Shown here: positions 14,680 to 25,387 of the stretch, in pieces
How the letters are laid out: each line of letters opens with the position of its first letter
Numbering within the stretch: the first letter of the stretch is position 1
Source of the DNA: a virus
DNA length: 38,862 nucleotides
Direction: 5' to 3' (one strand)
Virus record (IMG/VR): IMGVR_UViG_3300033182_000693
Location: 1 to 38,862 of that record
The notes under the pieces: model-generated
Seen by the model: the letters and a program-made list of their open reading frames with translations, nothing else
Databases searched by the model: none
Told to the model about the DNA's origin: nothing
Translations under genes and position numbers: made by a program

Positions 14680-17519
14680 TGGCAGTCACTGAAAAGATTT
14701 CAAAGCTGGTTCGCAACCAGTTTCCTGACTTCTACAAGGAAGATGGGGAGAATTTTCTTGCGTTCATTGAGGCATACTATGCTTGGATGGAAGAAAATGG
14801 TAATCTTACAGATGGGATTCGTAATCTAGAATCCTATCGTGACATCAGCACAACGACTGATGACTACATTCAGTATTTCTTCAACACACTCCTTCCAGGA
14901 ATGCCGATCGAAGTTGCTGCGGATAAGAAACTCCTTGCGAAGTATATCAAGCAGGGTAATCTCTCAAGAGGCACATTCGCATCTTACAAGCTGTTGTTCC
15001 GTGCACTCTATAATGAAGACATCGAACTTAGCTATCCAGCGGATCAAATTCTAAAAGTTTCTGATGGCGATTGGCGCATTGATCGCTATCTTATTGCAAA
15101 CTTTGACGAAAATACATATGACTTCATTGGCAAAACAATCACTGGTACAGAATCACAAGCAGAGGCATTGGTTGAAGATGTAGTTGCTCGTGTAATCCGT
15201 GGTCGCCATCTGATGCAAATTCTTGTTTCCAATGTAAAGGGAACATTCAATCACCTCGAACCAATTCGTCTGAAGAGTGTCACGGAAGGTACTGGACACA
15301 CAACTGAAATTGATGCTGGTATCAACCGTGTAGAAATTATTTCTCCAGGCGGCGAATATCGTGCAGGCGATGTTGTTGAGATTCAATCAGACATTATTGG
15401 TCAGTTTGCAAAGGTGGTTGTTACTGACATCATTGACCTTGGTGGCACACTCACATTCTCTATCGTAAGTGGTGGTTCTGGTTATACAGCAACCAGCGAA
15501 GAAGGTGGTTCTACTCTTAAATTGGTTGGTGGCGATGGAACTGAAGCAGCATCGTTTAGCGTTCTTCAAGCAGACATTAATGACACCTTTGCGATTTCTA
15601 CTTGTACCACACTGATTGGTGCAAATACAACATATGGTGCTTTGGCTCCAATTGTAACATTCTCTGATGGTATTGATCGTCAGATGAATTATTTTTCAAA
15701 CACTTTGTTGTCTAGTCCAACATTCGGATTCCCAGAAGATGGTGAAGTTGCAACCAAGATAAACTACAGAGATCATGAGTCTGCGGTTCTTACAATTGCA
15801 AACACTGCAGACATCAGCTCAGGTAATTCTATCTTTGCATTGTATGCTAACGGAACACCAACTGGTGCTAATGGCACAGTCATTTCTGTTATCGATCCAA
15901 CTGCTGGTGCTACGGTTCTTGAGATTGATGGATATAAGAACTTCAACGGTTCTGAAATTATCCACATGTATTTCGCCAACACCTCTGGTTCTAATGTGGG
16001 TGTTGTGTCTGCATTCAGCGGCAATACAATTTCTAAACAAGTTGTTCAGATTGGTAATGTTGCTGGACAAACGATCACTACAGGGAACGAGATCGTTGGA
16101 CTTACATCAAATTGCTATGCTGTAATCAAAAAGGTTGTTGGTGTGGCTGCTGGTGCATATGAACACACTCCTGGAAATTATAGAGATTTGGTTACGGTCG
16201 TTGTATCTGCCAACTCAACTGCGAATCTAACCTCTCAGTTCGACACTGGTCCAATCAAGGGTGTTTATCTTGAGAACGAGGCATTAAGATTTGTTGGTTC
16301 TGGTACGGTAGTTGGTAATGTTGCGTCAACAACTTCCAACACAACACATGAGCACATCTATACTGCGCTTCAAGATTCAATCGTATTTACTGCAGGAACA
16401 TTCGGTACTGTTGCACAGTTGTCATTGATTGATGGTGGATCTGGTTACTCGATTGCTCCGACTGTTAAACTAACCGAGCAGGATATTAGTTCGCTTGGTA
16501 TTGGTGAAGCATGGCTTACACTTGAGAGTGATGATGTGAATTGGGGAACAGGAAACTCCAGCTTCACATCACTTGACACAAACGATCGTATTGTTCAGGC
16601 AAACACTGGCTGTTCTGGTGATGTTAAGGGTGGTTATGGAACTTCCGTTGTTGCCACGAATGTTCTTGCTAATGGAACATATCAGATGGTTGTTCGTGTA
16701 TGGCAAGACGTCTTGCAGAGAGAACCAGCTGGCAGAAACTGGGTAAACAATCAGCATGTAGATCTTAAGATCTATGACAGTTCTTATGTTCCAGGTGAAG
16801 ATGATTCTAGATCTGTCGCAGACACTGGTACTGCATTGGTTACTGGCGTTCTTGATGGTGGTGTTCTTGGTAAGAATGCAAACATTACTGCAGGTGTTGG
16901 TGCAAACGGCACGATCTCTGGTCTGCGTGTAATTGACTCTGGCTTCTCGTATGCACATAACGAAAGCGCACTGCTCGAAGATACTGGAAGAAACCTCGCC
17001 ACCAGCGCAAGAGTTAGAATCAATCTTGGTGGTGTTGCGAATGCTGAAGGATATTATGCAACAGAACGCAGCCACATTTCTACAACTCGTGGCTATATCC
17101 AAGACAGCAGATACTATCAAGAATTCTCTTACGAAATTATCTCACCAATTTCTTTGGCTCGCTATCGTGACATCGCTCTTGAGTTGGTGCACCCAGCAGG
17201 TCAGGCATTGTTTGCGAAATATCGTGCTCAGTCTAATTCTGCAATTGATATTGCCGCAAATACCTACAACACCAGAAAGGCAATTTCCAATGGTACAATT
17301 GCCATCAATGATGGCTCGTTTGACCTTGTGGGAACTGGAACATCATTTACTTCCGAGTTTGCCAATAACGACACGATTATTATTGAATATGCGCACAGAC
17401 AGTTCTATAATATTCCGCTAAATATAGTATCAAGCGCAACGAGCGCAAATCTTAAGATCGCTTGGGCAAACACTAATCTATCTGGTGCAAATGCTTATTA
17501 TATTACAGGAACTTTCTGA
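14679..17519 (+). CDS. 7: gp7-like large baseplate wedge protein
   Basis: This 946-aa protein stands where T4 gp7 (1032 aa) lies, between gp6 and gp8. The N-terminus is strongly conserved among marine T4-like phages: LVRNQFPDFYKEDGENFLAFIEAYYAWMEENG (about residues 10–41), LAKYIKQGNLSRGTFASYKLLFRALYNEDIELSYPADQILKVSDGDWRIDRYL. The rest is beta-rich with repeated GGSGYT/GGSGYSIAP motifs (about 265, 585), and a YRDIALELVHPAGQALFAKYRA segment near 825. It joins gp6–gp8 in the wedge. Assignment to gp7 leans on position, since sequence similarity to T4 gp7 is weak. Confidence 0.78.
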   Translation: MAVTEKISKLVRNQFPDFYKEDGENFLAFIEAYYAWMEENGNLTDGIRNLESYRDISTTTDDYIQYFFNTLLPGMPIEVAADKKLLAKYIKQGNLSRGTFASYKLLFRALYNEDIELSYPADQILKVSDGDWRIDRYLIANFDENTYDFIGKTITGTESQAEALVEDVVARVIRGRHLMQILVSNVKGTFNHLEPIRLKSVTEGTGHTTEIDAGINRVEIISPGGEYRAGDVVEIQSDIIGQFAKVVVTDIIDLGGTLTFSIVSGGSGYTATSEEGGSTLKLVGGDGTEAASFSVLQADINDTFAISTCTTLIGANTTYGALAPIVTFSDGIDRQMNYFSNTLLSSPTFGFPEDGEVATKINYRDHESAVLTIANTADISSGNSIFALYANGTPTGANGTVISVIDPTAGATVLEIDGYKNFNGSEIIHMYFANTSGSNVGVVSAFSGNTISKQVVQIGNVAGQTITTGNEIVGLTSNCYAVIKKVVGVAAGAYEHTPGNYRDLVTVVVSANSTANLTSQFDTGPIKGVYLENEALRFVGSGTVVGNVASTTSNTTHEHIYTALQDSIVFTAGTFGTVAQLSLIDGGSGYSIAPTVKLTEQDISSLGIGEAWLTLESDDVNWGTGNSSFTSLDTNDRIVQANTGCSGDVKGGYGTSVVATNVLANGTYQMVVRVWQDVLQREPAGRNWVNNQHVDLKIYDSSYVPGEDDSRSVADTGTALVTGVLDGGVLGKNANITAGVGANGTISGLRVIDSGFSYAHNESALLEDTGRNLATSARVRINLGGVANAEGYYATERSHISTTRGYIQDSRYYQEFSYEIISPISLARYRDIALELVHPAGQALFAKYRAQSNSAIDIAANTYNTRKAISNGTIAINDGSFDLVGTGTSFTSEFANNDTIIIEYAHRQFYNIPLNIVSSATSANLKIAWANTNLSGANAYYITGTF

Positions 17520-19321
17520 TGGCAGTTTACAAGTACGCAACTAAAGATCTCTCAATCAACGCAGCAGAGTCTTTCTTGTATCAGGCAACCATGGTTGCAG
17601 GTGAGGCATCTGACGAAGATAGCAGCACAACGAAAAGATCCAAGATTCTTTATGTTTGTATTGGACATAATAAGGATTGGCCAAACGAGCCAACGCCAAC
17701 TACTCCGCCAGATAATGAGCAGCATCTTTCATTTGGACACCACCGTGATATGATTGGTTGTCGTAAGGTAACAGCAAGTAACATCAGTCATGTAGCACCA
17801 AGATATGACTGGACCTCTGGCACGGTTTATTCAATGTGGCGTGATACAGACGAAGACATGTATGACCGTGCATTTTATGTTCTTACAGACGAGTATAATG
17901 TCTACAAATGTCTGTACAATAATAAAGGTGCTGCTTCTACAGTCAAGCCAACTGGATTCTCAACGCTTCCATTCACCACATCAGATGGCTACACATGGAA
18001 GTATATGTACACAGTTTCTTTGAGTGATGCAAACAAATTCCTTACTCCAGCATACCTTCCAGTCAAGACAATCGTTACTGGTGATGGTTCAACTGAATCG
18101 GATCGTCAGTTAGCAGTACAGAACGCTGCGGTGAATGGAGCAATTTATGTTGTCGAAACGGTTAATGTTGGTTCTGGTTATCATTACATTGCAAACTGTG
18201 TAGTTGAGGCAGGCGGCAGAGACACAATCAGATTATCTGGTGCTGGTGATAATCCACCTTCTCCAATTGACAATTTCTATAATGGATCAAGCATTTACAT
18301 TCAGTCTGGTACTGGTGCTGGACAGCTGCGTCGAATCGTTGACTATGAAGGTGCAACTAAGACGATTACAGTAAACACTGCGTTTGCGACAACTTGTAAT
18401 ACAGATTCTCGTGCACTTATTTCTCCAACTGTCACTGTCATTGGTGATGGTCAGGGTGCTAAGGCATATGCTCGTGTCAATACCTCCACCACTGCAATCT
18501 CAAACATTCAGGTGATTGCAGTTGGTTCTGGTTACACTCATGCGGAAGCATTGATTACTTCTAACTCAATTCACGGTGCAGGCGCAACTGCTAATGTTGT
18601 AATCTCTCCAACTGGTGGTCATGGTCGCAATCCTATTCGTGAATTGTATGCAGACAAGTTGATGCTCAACATTCAGTTTAATGGTGTTGAGGGTGTTTCT
18701 GCCAACGGTAATGGATACATTCCTTCAAACACGGAGTTCAGATCAATCTCACTGATTTCTGACCCTGTGTTGAAGTGTGATTCAAACAACAACTTTGTTG
18801 CAGTTGAACATATCGCAAACACCTCAAACTCTCCACAGACACTGAGATTGACAACTCGTTTGACGATTTCTTACAATCAGATGGATGGTTCTACACCACA
18901 GAATCCTCTTGCGGTTGGTGATATTCTTACCAACGAACGCAATCGCCTTCGTGCAGAACTCGGAACACTTGAATTTGTTACTGAGTTGGGTGCTACTGCA
19001 AGACAAAATGCTGCTCTTGCAAATGCTGTGAAAGCAGCAAACGGTGATGTTGTGTATATTCGTGAAGATGAAACAGAATCCGATCCATCTTTTTGTTCGG
19101 TCTATATAAATAATGTCGATAGTTATAGCGATTATGCTGCGTTCACTAAAGATGATGTGATTCTAAAGAGCACCAGCGATACTAAGGTCGCAACTGTAGA
19201 AGCAATTAAGGGTCCAGAGGCAAATACTTACTCTGGTGAGATTCTGTTTGTTGAACACTTACAAGCAATTTCTCGTGACCCAGAACAAACTGAAGACATT
19301 AAGATCATTCTAGATTTCTAA
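17519..19321 (+). CDS. 8: gp8 baseplate wedge protein
   Basis: This 600-aa protein has the gp8 layout of marine T4-like phages, longer than T4 gp8 (334 aa). N-terminal marks are ILYVCIGHNKDWPNEPTPTTPPDNEQHL (about 43–70) and VYSMWRDTDEDMYDRAFYVLTDEYNVYKCLYNN, followed by SDGYTWKYMYTVSLSDANKFL. The extra C-terminal half is beta-rich, with GSGYxxxxxxI repeats like those of the gp7-like neighbour. gp8 links the wedge to gp10 and the long tail fibres. It follows gp7 directly (stop and start share a base). Confidence 0.87.
   Translation: MAVYKYATKDLSINAAESFLYQATMVAGEASDEDSSTTKRSKILYVCIGHNKDWPNEPTPTTPPDNEQHLSFGHHRDMIGCRKVTASNISHVAPRYDWTSGTVYSMWRDTDEDMYDRAFYVLTDEYNVYKCLYNNKGAASTVKPTGFSTLPFTTSDGYTWKYMYTVSLSDANKFLTPAYLPVKTIVTGDGSTESDRQLAVQNAAVNGAIYVVETVNVGSGYHYIANCVVEAGGRDTIRLSGAGDNPPSPIDNFYNGSSIYIQSGTGAGQLRRIVDYEGATKTITVNTAFATTCNTDSRALISPTVTVIGDGQGAKAYARVNTSTTAISNIQVIAVGSGYTHAEALITSNSIHGAGATANVVISPTGGHGRNPIRELYADKLMLNIQFNGVEGVSANGNGYIPSNTEFRSISLISDPVLKCDSNNNFVAVEHIANTSNSPQTLRLTTRLTISYNQMDGSTPQNPLAVGDILTNERNRLRAELGTLEFVTELGATARQNAALANAVKAANGDVVYIREDETESDPSFCSVYINNVDSYSDYAAFTKDDVILKSTSDTKVATVEAIKGPEANTYSGEILFVEHLQAISRDPEQTEDIKIILDF
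19105..19112 (+). promoter_or_regulatory. Possible internal late promoter (TATAAATA)
   Basis: An exact TATAAATA sits inside the gp8 coding region, 220 bases upstream of the 1947-aa gene. It is on the correct strand and could boost transcription of the fibre module. The match is in coding sequence and may be chance. Confidence 0.4.
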
Positions 19322-19331
19322 GGGATAAGTA

Positions 19332-22300
19332 ATGGCAATCGAAACCAATCTTAATCAGAGTCCGTACTATGATGACTTTGACGAAACAAAAAACTTTCAT
19401 AGAGTTTTGTTCCGTCCAGGATATTCTGTACAGGCTCGTGAACTCACTCAACTGCAAACTATCCTCCAAAATCAGGTTGAGCGATTTGCCAATGAAGTAA
19501 TGATTGACGGCACCATTGTAACAGGTGGTGGTCTTATTACTGACCAAACAAACTATGTCAAGCTGCGTGACAAAGATGCAAACAATCGTGTATTGTTGCT
19601 TGGCGACTTCTTCGAAAGCGGAAGCATCGCAAATGTAACAATCACAGGTTCTACCTCTGGTGTTACTGGTAAGCTGGTTCATGCGGTTGAAGGTTCTGAA
19701 GCAGCTGCTCCAGATTATCTGACAATCTACTGCCATTACACCAATGCTGGTTCAAACAATAGTGCCAAGGCATTCTCCGATAACGAAACGCTGATCTTCC
19801 GTCGTTCTTCAAACAGCCAGTTTATTGTTGCTGCAAACACAATTACTTCTGGTTCGACTGGTAAGTCGCTGAAGGCAAATATCTCTGATGGTATTTGCTA
19901 TCATAAGGGACACTTCATCCGTGTTCCTGCGCAAAGTGTTATCGTTGGCAAGTACACAGTAACACCAAATGCTTATATTGGGTTGACTACAACCGAAACG
20001 CTGGTAGATTCTAACCAAGATTCATCACTACTTGATAATGCAAGTGGTGCAACCAACTATGCTGCTCCAGGTGCTAATCGTCTGAAGCTGTATCCAACTC
20101 TGACTGTAAAAGATTATGGATATGCTAATACCGAATCATACTTTACTGTTGCAGTTGTTGAAGGTGGTTCTATTGTTCAGCGCAGCACTGATACCATTTA
20201 CTCTGACCTCGGTAAGTATGTTGCTGAAAGAATCTATGATGCGCACGGCAACTTTGTAACTCAGCCATTCAACCTTCGTGTTCGTGAACACCTGAAGAAA
20301 ACCAATTCTCTTGGTCGTTACACTGCAGCTGATGGTGGTGATGCCAATAAGTTGGTTTGTGAAGTTGAAAAGGGTGCTGGTTATGTTAATGGTGACAAGA
20401 TCACTCTTCAAGCATCTCGTTTCCTGAATGTAGACAAAGCAACAGATTATATTGTTAGTGATGCGTTGGTTGTTGGTCAGGCATTCGGCAACTATGTAAA
20501 TGTGCAGGAAGCAGTTGGTGGCTGGGACTTCCAAGGTCTGCGTTCAATTTCTCTGTACAATGCTGCTCAGCAGGGCATCAGTGGTAAGAATCTTGGTGCA
20601 CAGGCTCCAGCTGGCACCGCAATCGGTACTGCTCGCATTCGTGGCTTCCAGTGGGATTCTGGTACTCCAGGAACTTGGAACGGTCGCTTCCGTCTTTATA
20701 TCTTCGATGTCAGCATGAATGCTGGTTATTCGTTTGCCGATGTTCGTGCAATTCGTCAGGAAAATGGCACTTACGATTCTATGGCAGACATCGTTCTTGA
20801 AACAAACGGTTCTGCTAAGATTCAAGAACCAAATCTGAATACAATGGTGTTCCCATTGGGTCAGAGAGCAGCAAAGACTCTGCGTGATGCAGACAACAAC
20901 AACGACAATCAGTTTGTGTTCCGTACTGAGCGTGGTGCGTCATTTAACACTTCTGGTCAGGCAACTGTTGTGCTTTCTGCAAACGCTGCTCACACTGGTG
21001 GTACTGAATCATTCAACGATACTGGCTCTCCATTGACTAATGTTGATGAGCGTAACATCCTCGTTGTTGGTAAGACTGCTGTTTCTACAGCACCACACAC
21101 AGGTAAGATCACCACGATTGCTGGTAATACTATCACTGGTTCTGGCACTACTTTCGATACAACTTATCAGGTTGGTGATTTCATCACAATCACTGATGGT
21201 GGTAACACTTACTTCGAAAGAATCACTGAGGTCACCAACGCAACAACTCTGAAGGTTGCAAACACAATCGCTGTAACTCGCACCAGTGCTTCCTTGCCGC
21301 ACAAGACTACATTCCCACAGGGTTATGTCTTTGATCTCTCTGGTAATGGTACAATCACTGCCACAACCAGCTCAATGACAATCAATCTGCAGCAGGCAAA
21401 CCTTGCTTCTACCTTCAGTGCTTCCGTGTATATGGATGTGCTGCGTACAAGCGCAACTCAGACTGCCAAGACTGTCAACAAGAGCAAGTATGTTCACATC
21501 AATACTGGTTCTCATAGCGCAAGCAAGAATGGTCCTTGGGCACTTGGTATTTCCGATGCGTTTAAACTCGAAGCAGTTTATAGTGGAACAAATACTTCTG
21601 TAACAAGTTCTGACACTGATGTGACAACTCACTTCGAACTTGATAGTGGTATGAAGGATGCAATGTATGACACCTCATACCTCAAGCTGAAGGCAGATAG
21701 CACATTCGATGCAACGAATAAGGGTCTGTTGGTCAAGTTCTCTTACTTTGGTCGTGATCGCACTCAGGGCATCGGTTATCTTTCTGTTGATTCTTATCCA
21801 CAGGATAACGCAAACACTGCAAACACAACGGCAGTAACAACTCAGGAAATCCCTGTGTTCCGCAGCCCAACCACAGATCGTTCGTTTGATCTGCGTGACT
21901 GTGTTGACTTCCGTCCGATCCGTGCAAATACCTGTGAACCAAAGACCACTGGCACTGCGGCAGTTGCTCCAACTAACCCAGCAGCTGGCACGACATTTGA
22001 TATTGATAGTGATGGCGCACATATGCCAACACCAGATCAGAACTTCCAGACTGACGCACAGTTCTATCTGCCTCGCAAGGATCGTGTTGTAATCACTAAG
22101 GGTGGTTCATTCCAAGTAATCAAGGGTGTTCCAGATCTGACTCCACAGACTCCAAGTGAAGTTGCTGGTTCAATGACACTGGGTATTCTGGACATTCCTC
22201 CATTCCCATCTCTGTCTCCATATGTTGCCAAGCAGTATAAGCGTGGTGACTATTCTGTTAAGTTGACATTGGAAAACAATCGCCGCTACACCATGAAGGA

Positions 22301-25175
22301 TCTTCGTGGCGTTGAGCAGCGTGTTAAGAATCTTGAATACTATTCAACTCTGAATCTGATGGAGAATGCCACAAAGGGCAAGCAAATCTTCAACGATTCT
22401 GGTACTGATCGCTTCAAGAATGGGTTCTTTGTCGACGACATGGGTTCTCATGTTAACAGTGACACAGAAAACACTTACTATCGTGCAGCAATTGATGTGA
22501 ATGATGGCGTAATGCGTCCAACATTTACTCGTTCTGATATTGCTATGGCGAAGGATGTTTCCTTCACTTCTATTAATGTCACTAAGACTGGTGATCTTGT
22601 AACACTGAGTTACACTCACGCTGCGTTTATCACTCAGCCATATGCATCTAAGATGCGTAATCCAGTGCAGGAATTGATGTTCAACTGGCGTGGTCAGGTT
22701 ATTCTTGATCCTGCAGCAGATAACACTCCTGATATTACTCAGCTTCCAGACATTCAGCTTGACTTCTCTGGTTTCAACGATGCAATCCAAACAATCGCTC
22801 AACAGACTGGTTTGACTAGCGGTCAGATTCAGTGGGGTGGATGGAATCAGACTGGTAGAGAAAGAATTCGTGAAGGTATTAAGACCACGCTTGGTTCTGT
22901 AACCGAAACAATTTCTCTTGGCAACACGATTGAAAACATTTCAACTCGTGAATACATGCGTGCTCGTGAAGTTCGATTCACTGGTGTTCGTATGAAGCCA
23001 AACACTCGTGTTTATGCTTACTTTGATGAAGAAAAGGTTTCTGATTATTGCACACCAACCAACTCCAGCTTCGTAGATACTGGTATCGAAGGTGCTGCGC
23101 TGATCACTGACAGCACTGGTGCTGTATATGGCAAGTTCCGTATTCCAGATGACAGCAACCTGAGATTCCGTGTTGGCACCAAGCGTTTTGTTCTCCGTGA
23201 CATCGCTAATCCAGCAACCGAATCTGATCTGGTAACAACTTCTGGTCATGGTGAATACACCAGTAATCCTCTTGACATCACCATGCGTGGTACTGATGTC
23301 AATATGGTTGTTCCTCAGTTCTCTCAAGAAACTGTTGTTGATCGTCAGGTTCTGCATACGGTTGCTGATGGTGACCGCAGCTGGTGGGATCCAATCGCTC
23401 AGACATTCAATGTGAATGTTTCTGGTACTAGCGACGGCATCTACTGCACCAAACTTGACATCTACTTCGGTAAGAAGGACAGCACTCTGCCGATTACTCT
23501 GCAGATCCGTGAAGTTGTTAATGGCTTCCCAACAGAAACAATCGTGCCATATGCGATTAAGACTTTGGCACCATCTTCAATTAATGTTTCTGCTGATGCT
23601 TCTACCGCCACCACTTTTACCTTTGATACACCAGTATTCTTGAAGAACAACACTGACTATGCGATCATTGTAATTCCAGGTGGTAACTCAGATCAGTATG
23701 CAGTATGGACTGCTCAGCTTGGTGGTGATGATGTACTCCGTCCAAATACGCTGATCAACAAGCAGACTTACTCTGGTGTTCTGTTCTCGTCTTCAAATGA
23801 CAAGACCTGGAATCCAATCCAAGACGAAGATCTGAAGTTCACTCTCTATCGTGCAAACTTCACCACCTCAACTGGTACAGTTTACATTGAGAACAAGGCA
23901 CAGGATTACTTCTCAGTTGATAATCTGAGTGGCACTTTCCGTGTCGGTGAATCGGTTCGTTCTGAATCTGTATTGACCTTTGCGAACACCGACAGTGTTC
24001 CAGTTGGTACTGTGATTCAGTCTGCTGCAGCGTACAACGGTGATGCGATTACTGCATCTGGCTTCGCCAACGGTACTGTTCGTCAGATCGTAAGTGCCAA
24101 CGGTGCTGGTATTGTTACTGTTAAGATTGACGCACTGGGTTCATTCCCTGTTTCTGGTAGTCTCTATCTTCCAGGAAACTCCAGCCCAATCGGTACGACT
24201 CACACCTTTACTGCAAACAGTTCTACTGGTACAGTTTCCTTCTATTATAGCGTAGATGGTAAGTTGTATGTTGATAGTTCTACTGGTGGATTCGCAAATG
24301 GCTTTGTCCGTGGTCAGAAGTCTGGTGCTTCGGCTCGTGTCACTAGCGTTAACAATCTGATCATGAACACGGTTGTACCTAAGATTCCAGAAATCAAGCA
24401 TGCTAAGACTAGCACTGGCTGGTCAGTAAGAACTACATCAACCTCTGGTGTTATTAGCACTGAATGGGAAACTGTAGAATTGGGTCAGGACAACAACTTC
24501 TACGATGCTGAGAAGAAAGTGTATTCCAGATCAAATGAAGATGGTTTGTCTGCTGTAAATGGCTCCAGAAAGACGCTGGTGTTCAAGGGTACGATGTCAA
24601 CCACTGATACAAATGTATCTCCTGTCATTGACACAAGCAGATCCAATGCGATTGTTCTCGGTAACATCATCAATAACAGTTATACAAATGAAACTGGCAA
24701 CTATGGTGATGCACAGGTTCGCTATATCAGCAAGAAGGTTACACTGGCTGATGGTCAGGATGCCGAAGACATGGTTGTATATCTGGATGCGTTTAAGCCA
24801 CAAAGCACTGACATTAAGGTTTATGCTCGTTTGATCCATGCTGAAGATGGTGACGCATTCAGCACTAAGGATTACACGCTGCTTCGTCAGGTGACTGCAG
24901 CGAACACCTACTCTGATGGGTTTGATGGCAGCGATATTCGTGAATTCGAATATGCCTTCTCAGCCAATACTGATGGTGATAATTTCCTTGGCTCGAATAA
25001 CGATAATCAAGCGAAACTAAATACAGGGAACAATAATGTGGTTGCATACCGTTCTGCTGATGGTTCAATCTATCATGGCTACAAGACTTTCGCAATCAAG
25101 ATTGTAATGACATCCGCTGGCACTAACCTTGTGCCTCTTGTTGATGACTTGAGAGTAATTGCGCTGCAGAAGTAA
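19332..25175 (+). CDS. Giant virion protein with N-terminal DUF4815 domain
   Basis: At 1947 aa this is the largest gene. The N-terminus SPYYDDFDETKNFHRVLFRPGYSVQARELTQLQTILQNQVERF (about 10–52) is the DUF4815 signature found in structural proteins of marine T4-like phages. A later WWDPIAQTFNVNVSG element (about 1347) and beta-rich domains with jelly-roll-like repeats follow. It is placed after gp8, where T4 has gp9/gp10, so it probably forms the wedge periphery or fibre-attachment apparatus. A YYSTLNLMENATKG segment (about 1004) and GSHVNS region are helical. No enzymatic motif is visible. Confidence 0.82.
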   Translation: MAIETNLNQSPYYDDFDETKNFHRVLFRPGYSVQARELTQLQTILQNQVERFANEVMIDGTIVTGGGLITDQTNYVKLRDKDANNRVLLLGDFFESGSIANVTITGSTSGVTGKLVHAVEGSEAAAPDYLTIYCHYTNAGSNNSAKAFSDNETLIFRRSSNSQFIVAANTITSGSTGKSLKANISDGICYHKGHFIRVPAQSVIVGKYTVTPNAYIGLTTTETLVDSNQDSSLLDNASGATNYAAPGANRLKLYPTLTVKDYGYANTESYFTVAVVEGGSIVQRSTDTIYSDLGKYVAERIYDAHGNFVTQPFNLRVREHLKKTNSLGRYTAADGGDANKLVCEVEKGAGYVNGDKITLQASRFLNVDKATDYIVSDALVVGQAFGNYVNVQEAVGGWDFQGLRSISLYNAAQQGISGKNLGAQAPAGTAIGTARIRGFQWDSGTPGTWNGRFRLYIFDVSMNAGYSFADVRAIRQENGTYDSMADIVLETNGSAKIQEPNLNTMVFPLGQRAAKTLRDADNNNDNQFVFRTERGASFNTSGQATVVLSANAAHTGGTESFNDTGSPLTNVDERNILVVGKTAVSTAPHTGKITTIAGNTITGSGTTFDTTYQVGDFITITDGGNTYFERITEVTNATTLKVANTIAVTRTSASLPHKTTFPQGYVFDLSGNGTITATTSSMTINLQQANLASTFSASVYMDVLRTSATQTAKTVNKSKYVHINTGSHSASKNGPWALGISDAFKLEAVYSGTNTSVTSSDTDVTTHFELDSGMKDAMYDTSYLKLKADSTFDATNKGLLVKFSYFGRDRTQGIGYLSVDSYPQDNANTANTTAVTTQEIPVFRSPTTDRSFDLRDCVDFRPIRANTCEPKTTGTAAVAPTNPAAGTTFDIDSDGAHMPTPDQNFQTDAQFYLPRKDRVVITKGGSFQVIKGVPDLTPQTPSEVAGSMTLGILDIPPFPSLSPYVAKQYKRGDYSVKLTLENNRRYTMKDLRGVEQRVKNLEYYSTLNLMENATKGKQIFNDSGTDRFKNGFFVDDMGSHVNSDTENTYYRAAIDVNDGVMRPTFTRSDIAMAKDVSFTSINVTKTGDLVTLSYTHAAFITQPYASKMRNPVQELMFNWRGQVILDPAADNTPDITQLPDIQLDFSGFNDAIQTIAQQTGLTSGQIQWGGWNQTGRERIREGIKTTLGSVTETISLGNTIENISTREYMRAREVRFTGVRMKPNTRVYAYFDEEKVSDYCTPTNSSFVDTGIEGAALITDSTGAVYGKFRIPDDSNLRFRVGTKRFVLRDIANPATESDLVTTSGHGEYTSNPLDITMRGTDVNMVVPQFSQETVVDRQVLHTVADGDRSWWDPIAQTFNVNVSGTSDGIYCTKLDIYFGKKDSTLPITLQIREVVNGFPTETIVPYAIKTLAPSSINVSADASTATTFTFDTPVFLKNNTDYAIIVIPGGNSDQYAVWTAQLGGDDVLRPNTLINKQTYSGVLFSSSNDKTWNPIQDEDLKFTLYRANFTTSTGTVYIENKAQDYFSVDNLSGTFRVGESVRSESVLTFANTDSVPVGTVIQSAAAYNGDAITASGFANGTVRQIVSANGAGIVTVKIDALGSFPVSGSLYLPGNSSPIGTTHTFTANSSTGTVSFYYSVDGKLYVDSSTGGFANGFVRGQKSGASARVTSVNNLIMNTVVPKIPEIKHAKTSTGWSVRTTSTSGVISTEWETVELGQDNNFYDAEKKVYSRSNEDGLSAVNGSRKTLVFKGTMSTTDTNVSPVIDTSRSNAIVLGNIINNSYTNETGNYGDAQVRYISKKVTLADGQDAEDMVVYLDAFKPQSTDIKVYARLIHAEDGDAFSTKDYTLLRQVTAANTYSDGFDGSDIREFEYAFSANTDGDNFLGSNNDNQAKLNTGNNNVVAYRSADGSIYHGYKTFAIKIVMTSAGTNLVPLVDDLRVIALQK

Positions 25176-25384
25176 TGAAGCCAAGATTCGCCAAAATTGT
25201 AGATAACGAAAACCTTGTTCGTGATACGAAAACGAACGCAGTTCTAAATACAGATATGACTGCGCTTGAAAAGTATAGAGCAAGAAGAGAAATAGAAAGG
25301 CAAAAGGCAGAGGAGTTTGAAACACTCAAGAAAGATGTTTCAGAAATCAAGCAGCTGCTAGAACAACTCGTTAACAGAGACTGA
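25175..25384 (+). CDS. Small coiled-coil protein between structural giants
   Basis: This 69-aa charged protein has a likely coiled coil in residues 30–69 (RARREIERQKAEEFETLKKDVSEIKQLLEQLV). The N-terminal KPRFAKIVDNENLVRDTKTNAVLNTD matches small proteins I recall downstream of DUF4815 genes in cyanophages. It overlaps the upstream stop by TAATG and ends 3 bases before the fibre gene. A bridging or trimerisation role is plausible but unproven. Confidence 0.72.
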   Translation: MKPRFAKIVDNENLVRDTKTNAVLNTDMTALEKYRARREIERQKAEEFETLKKDVSEIKQLLEQLVNRD

Positions 25385-25387
25385 TAA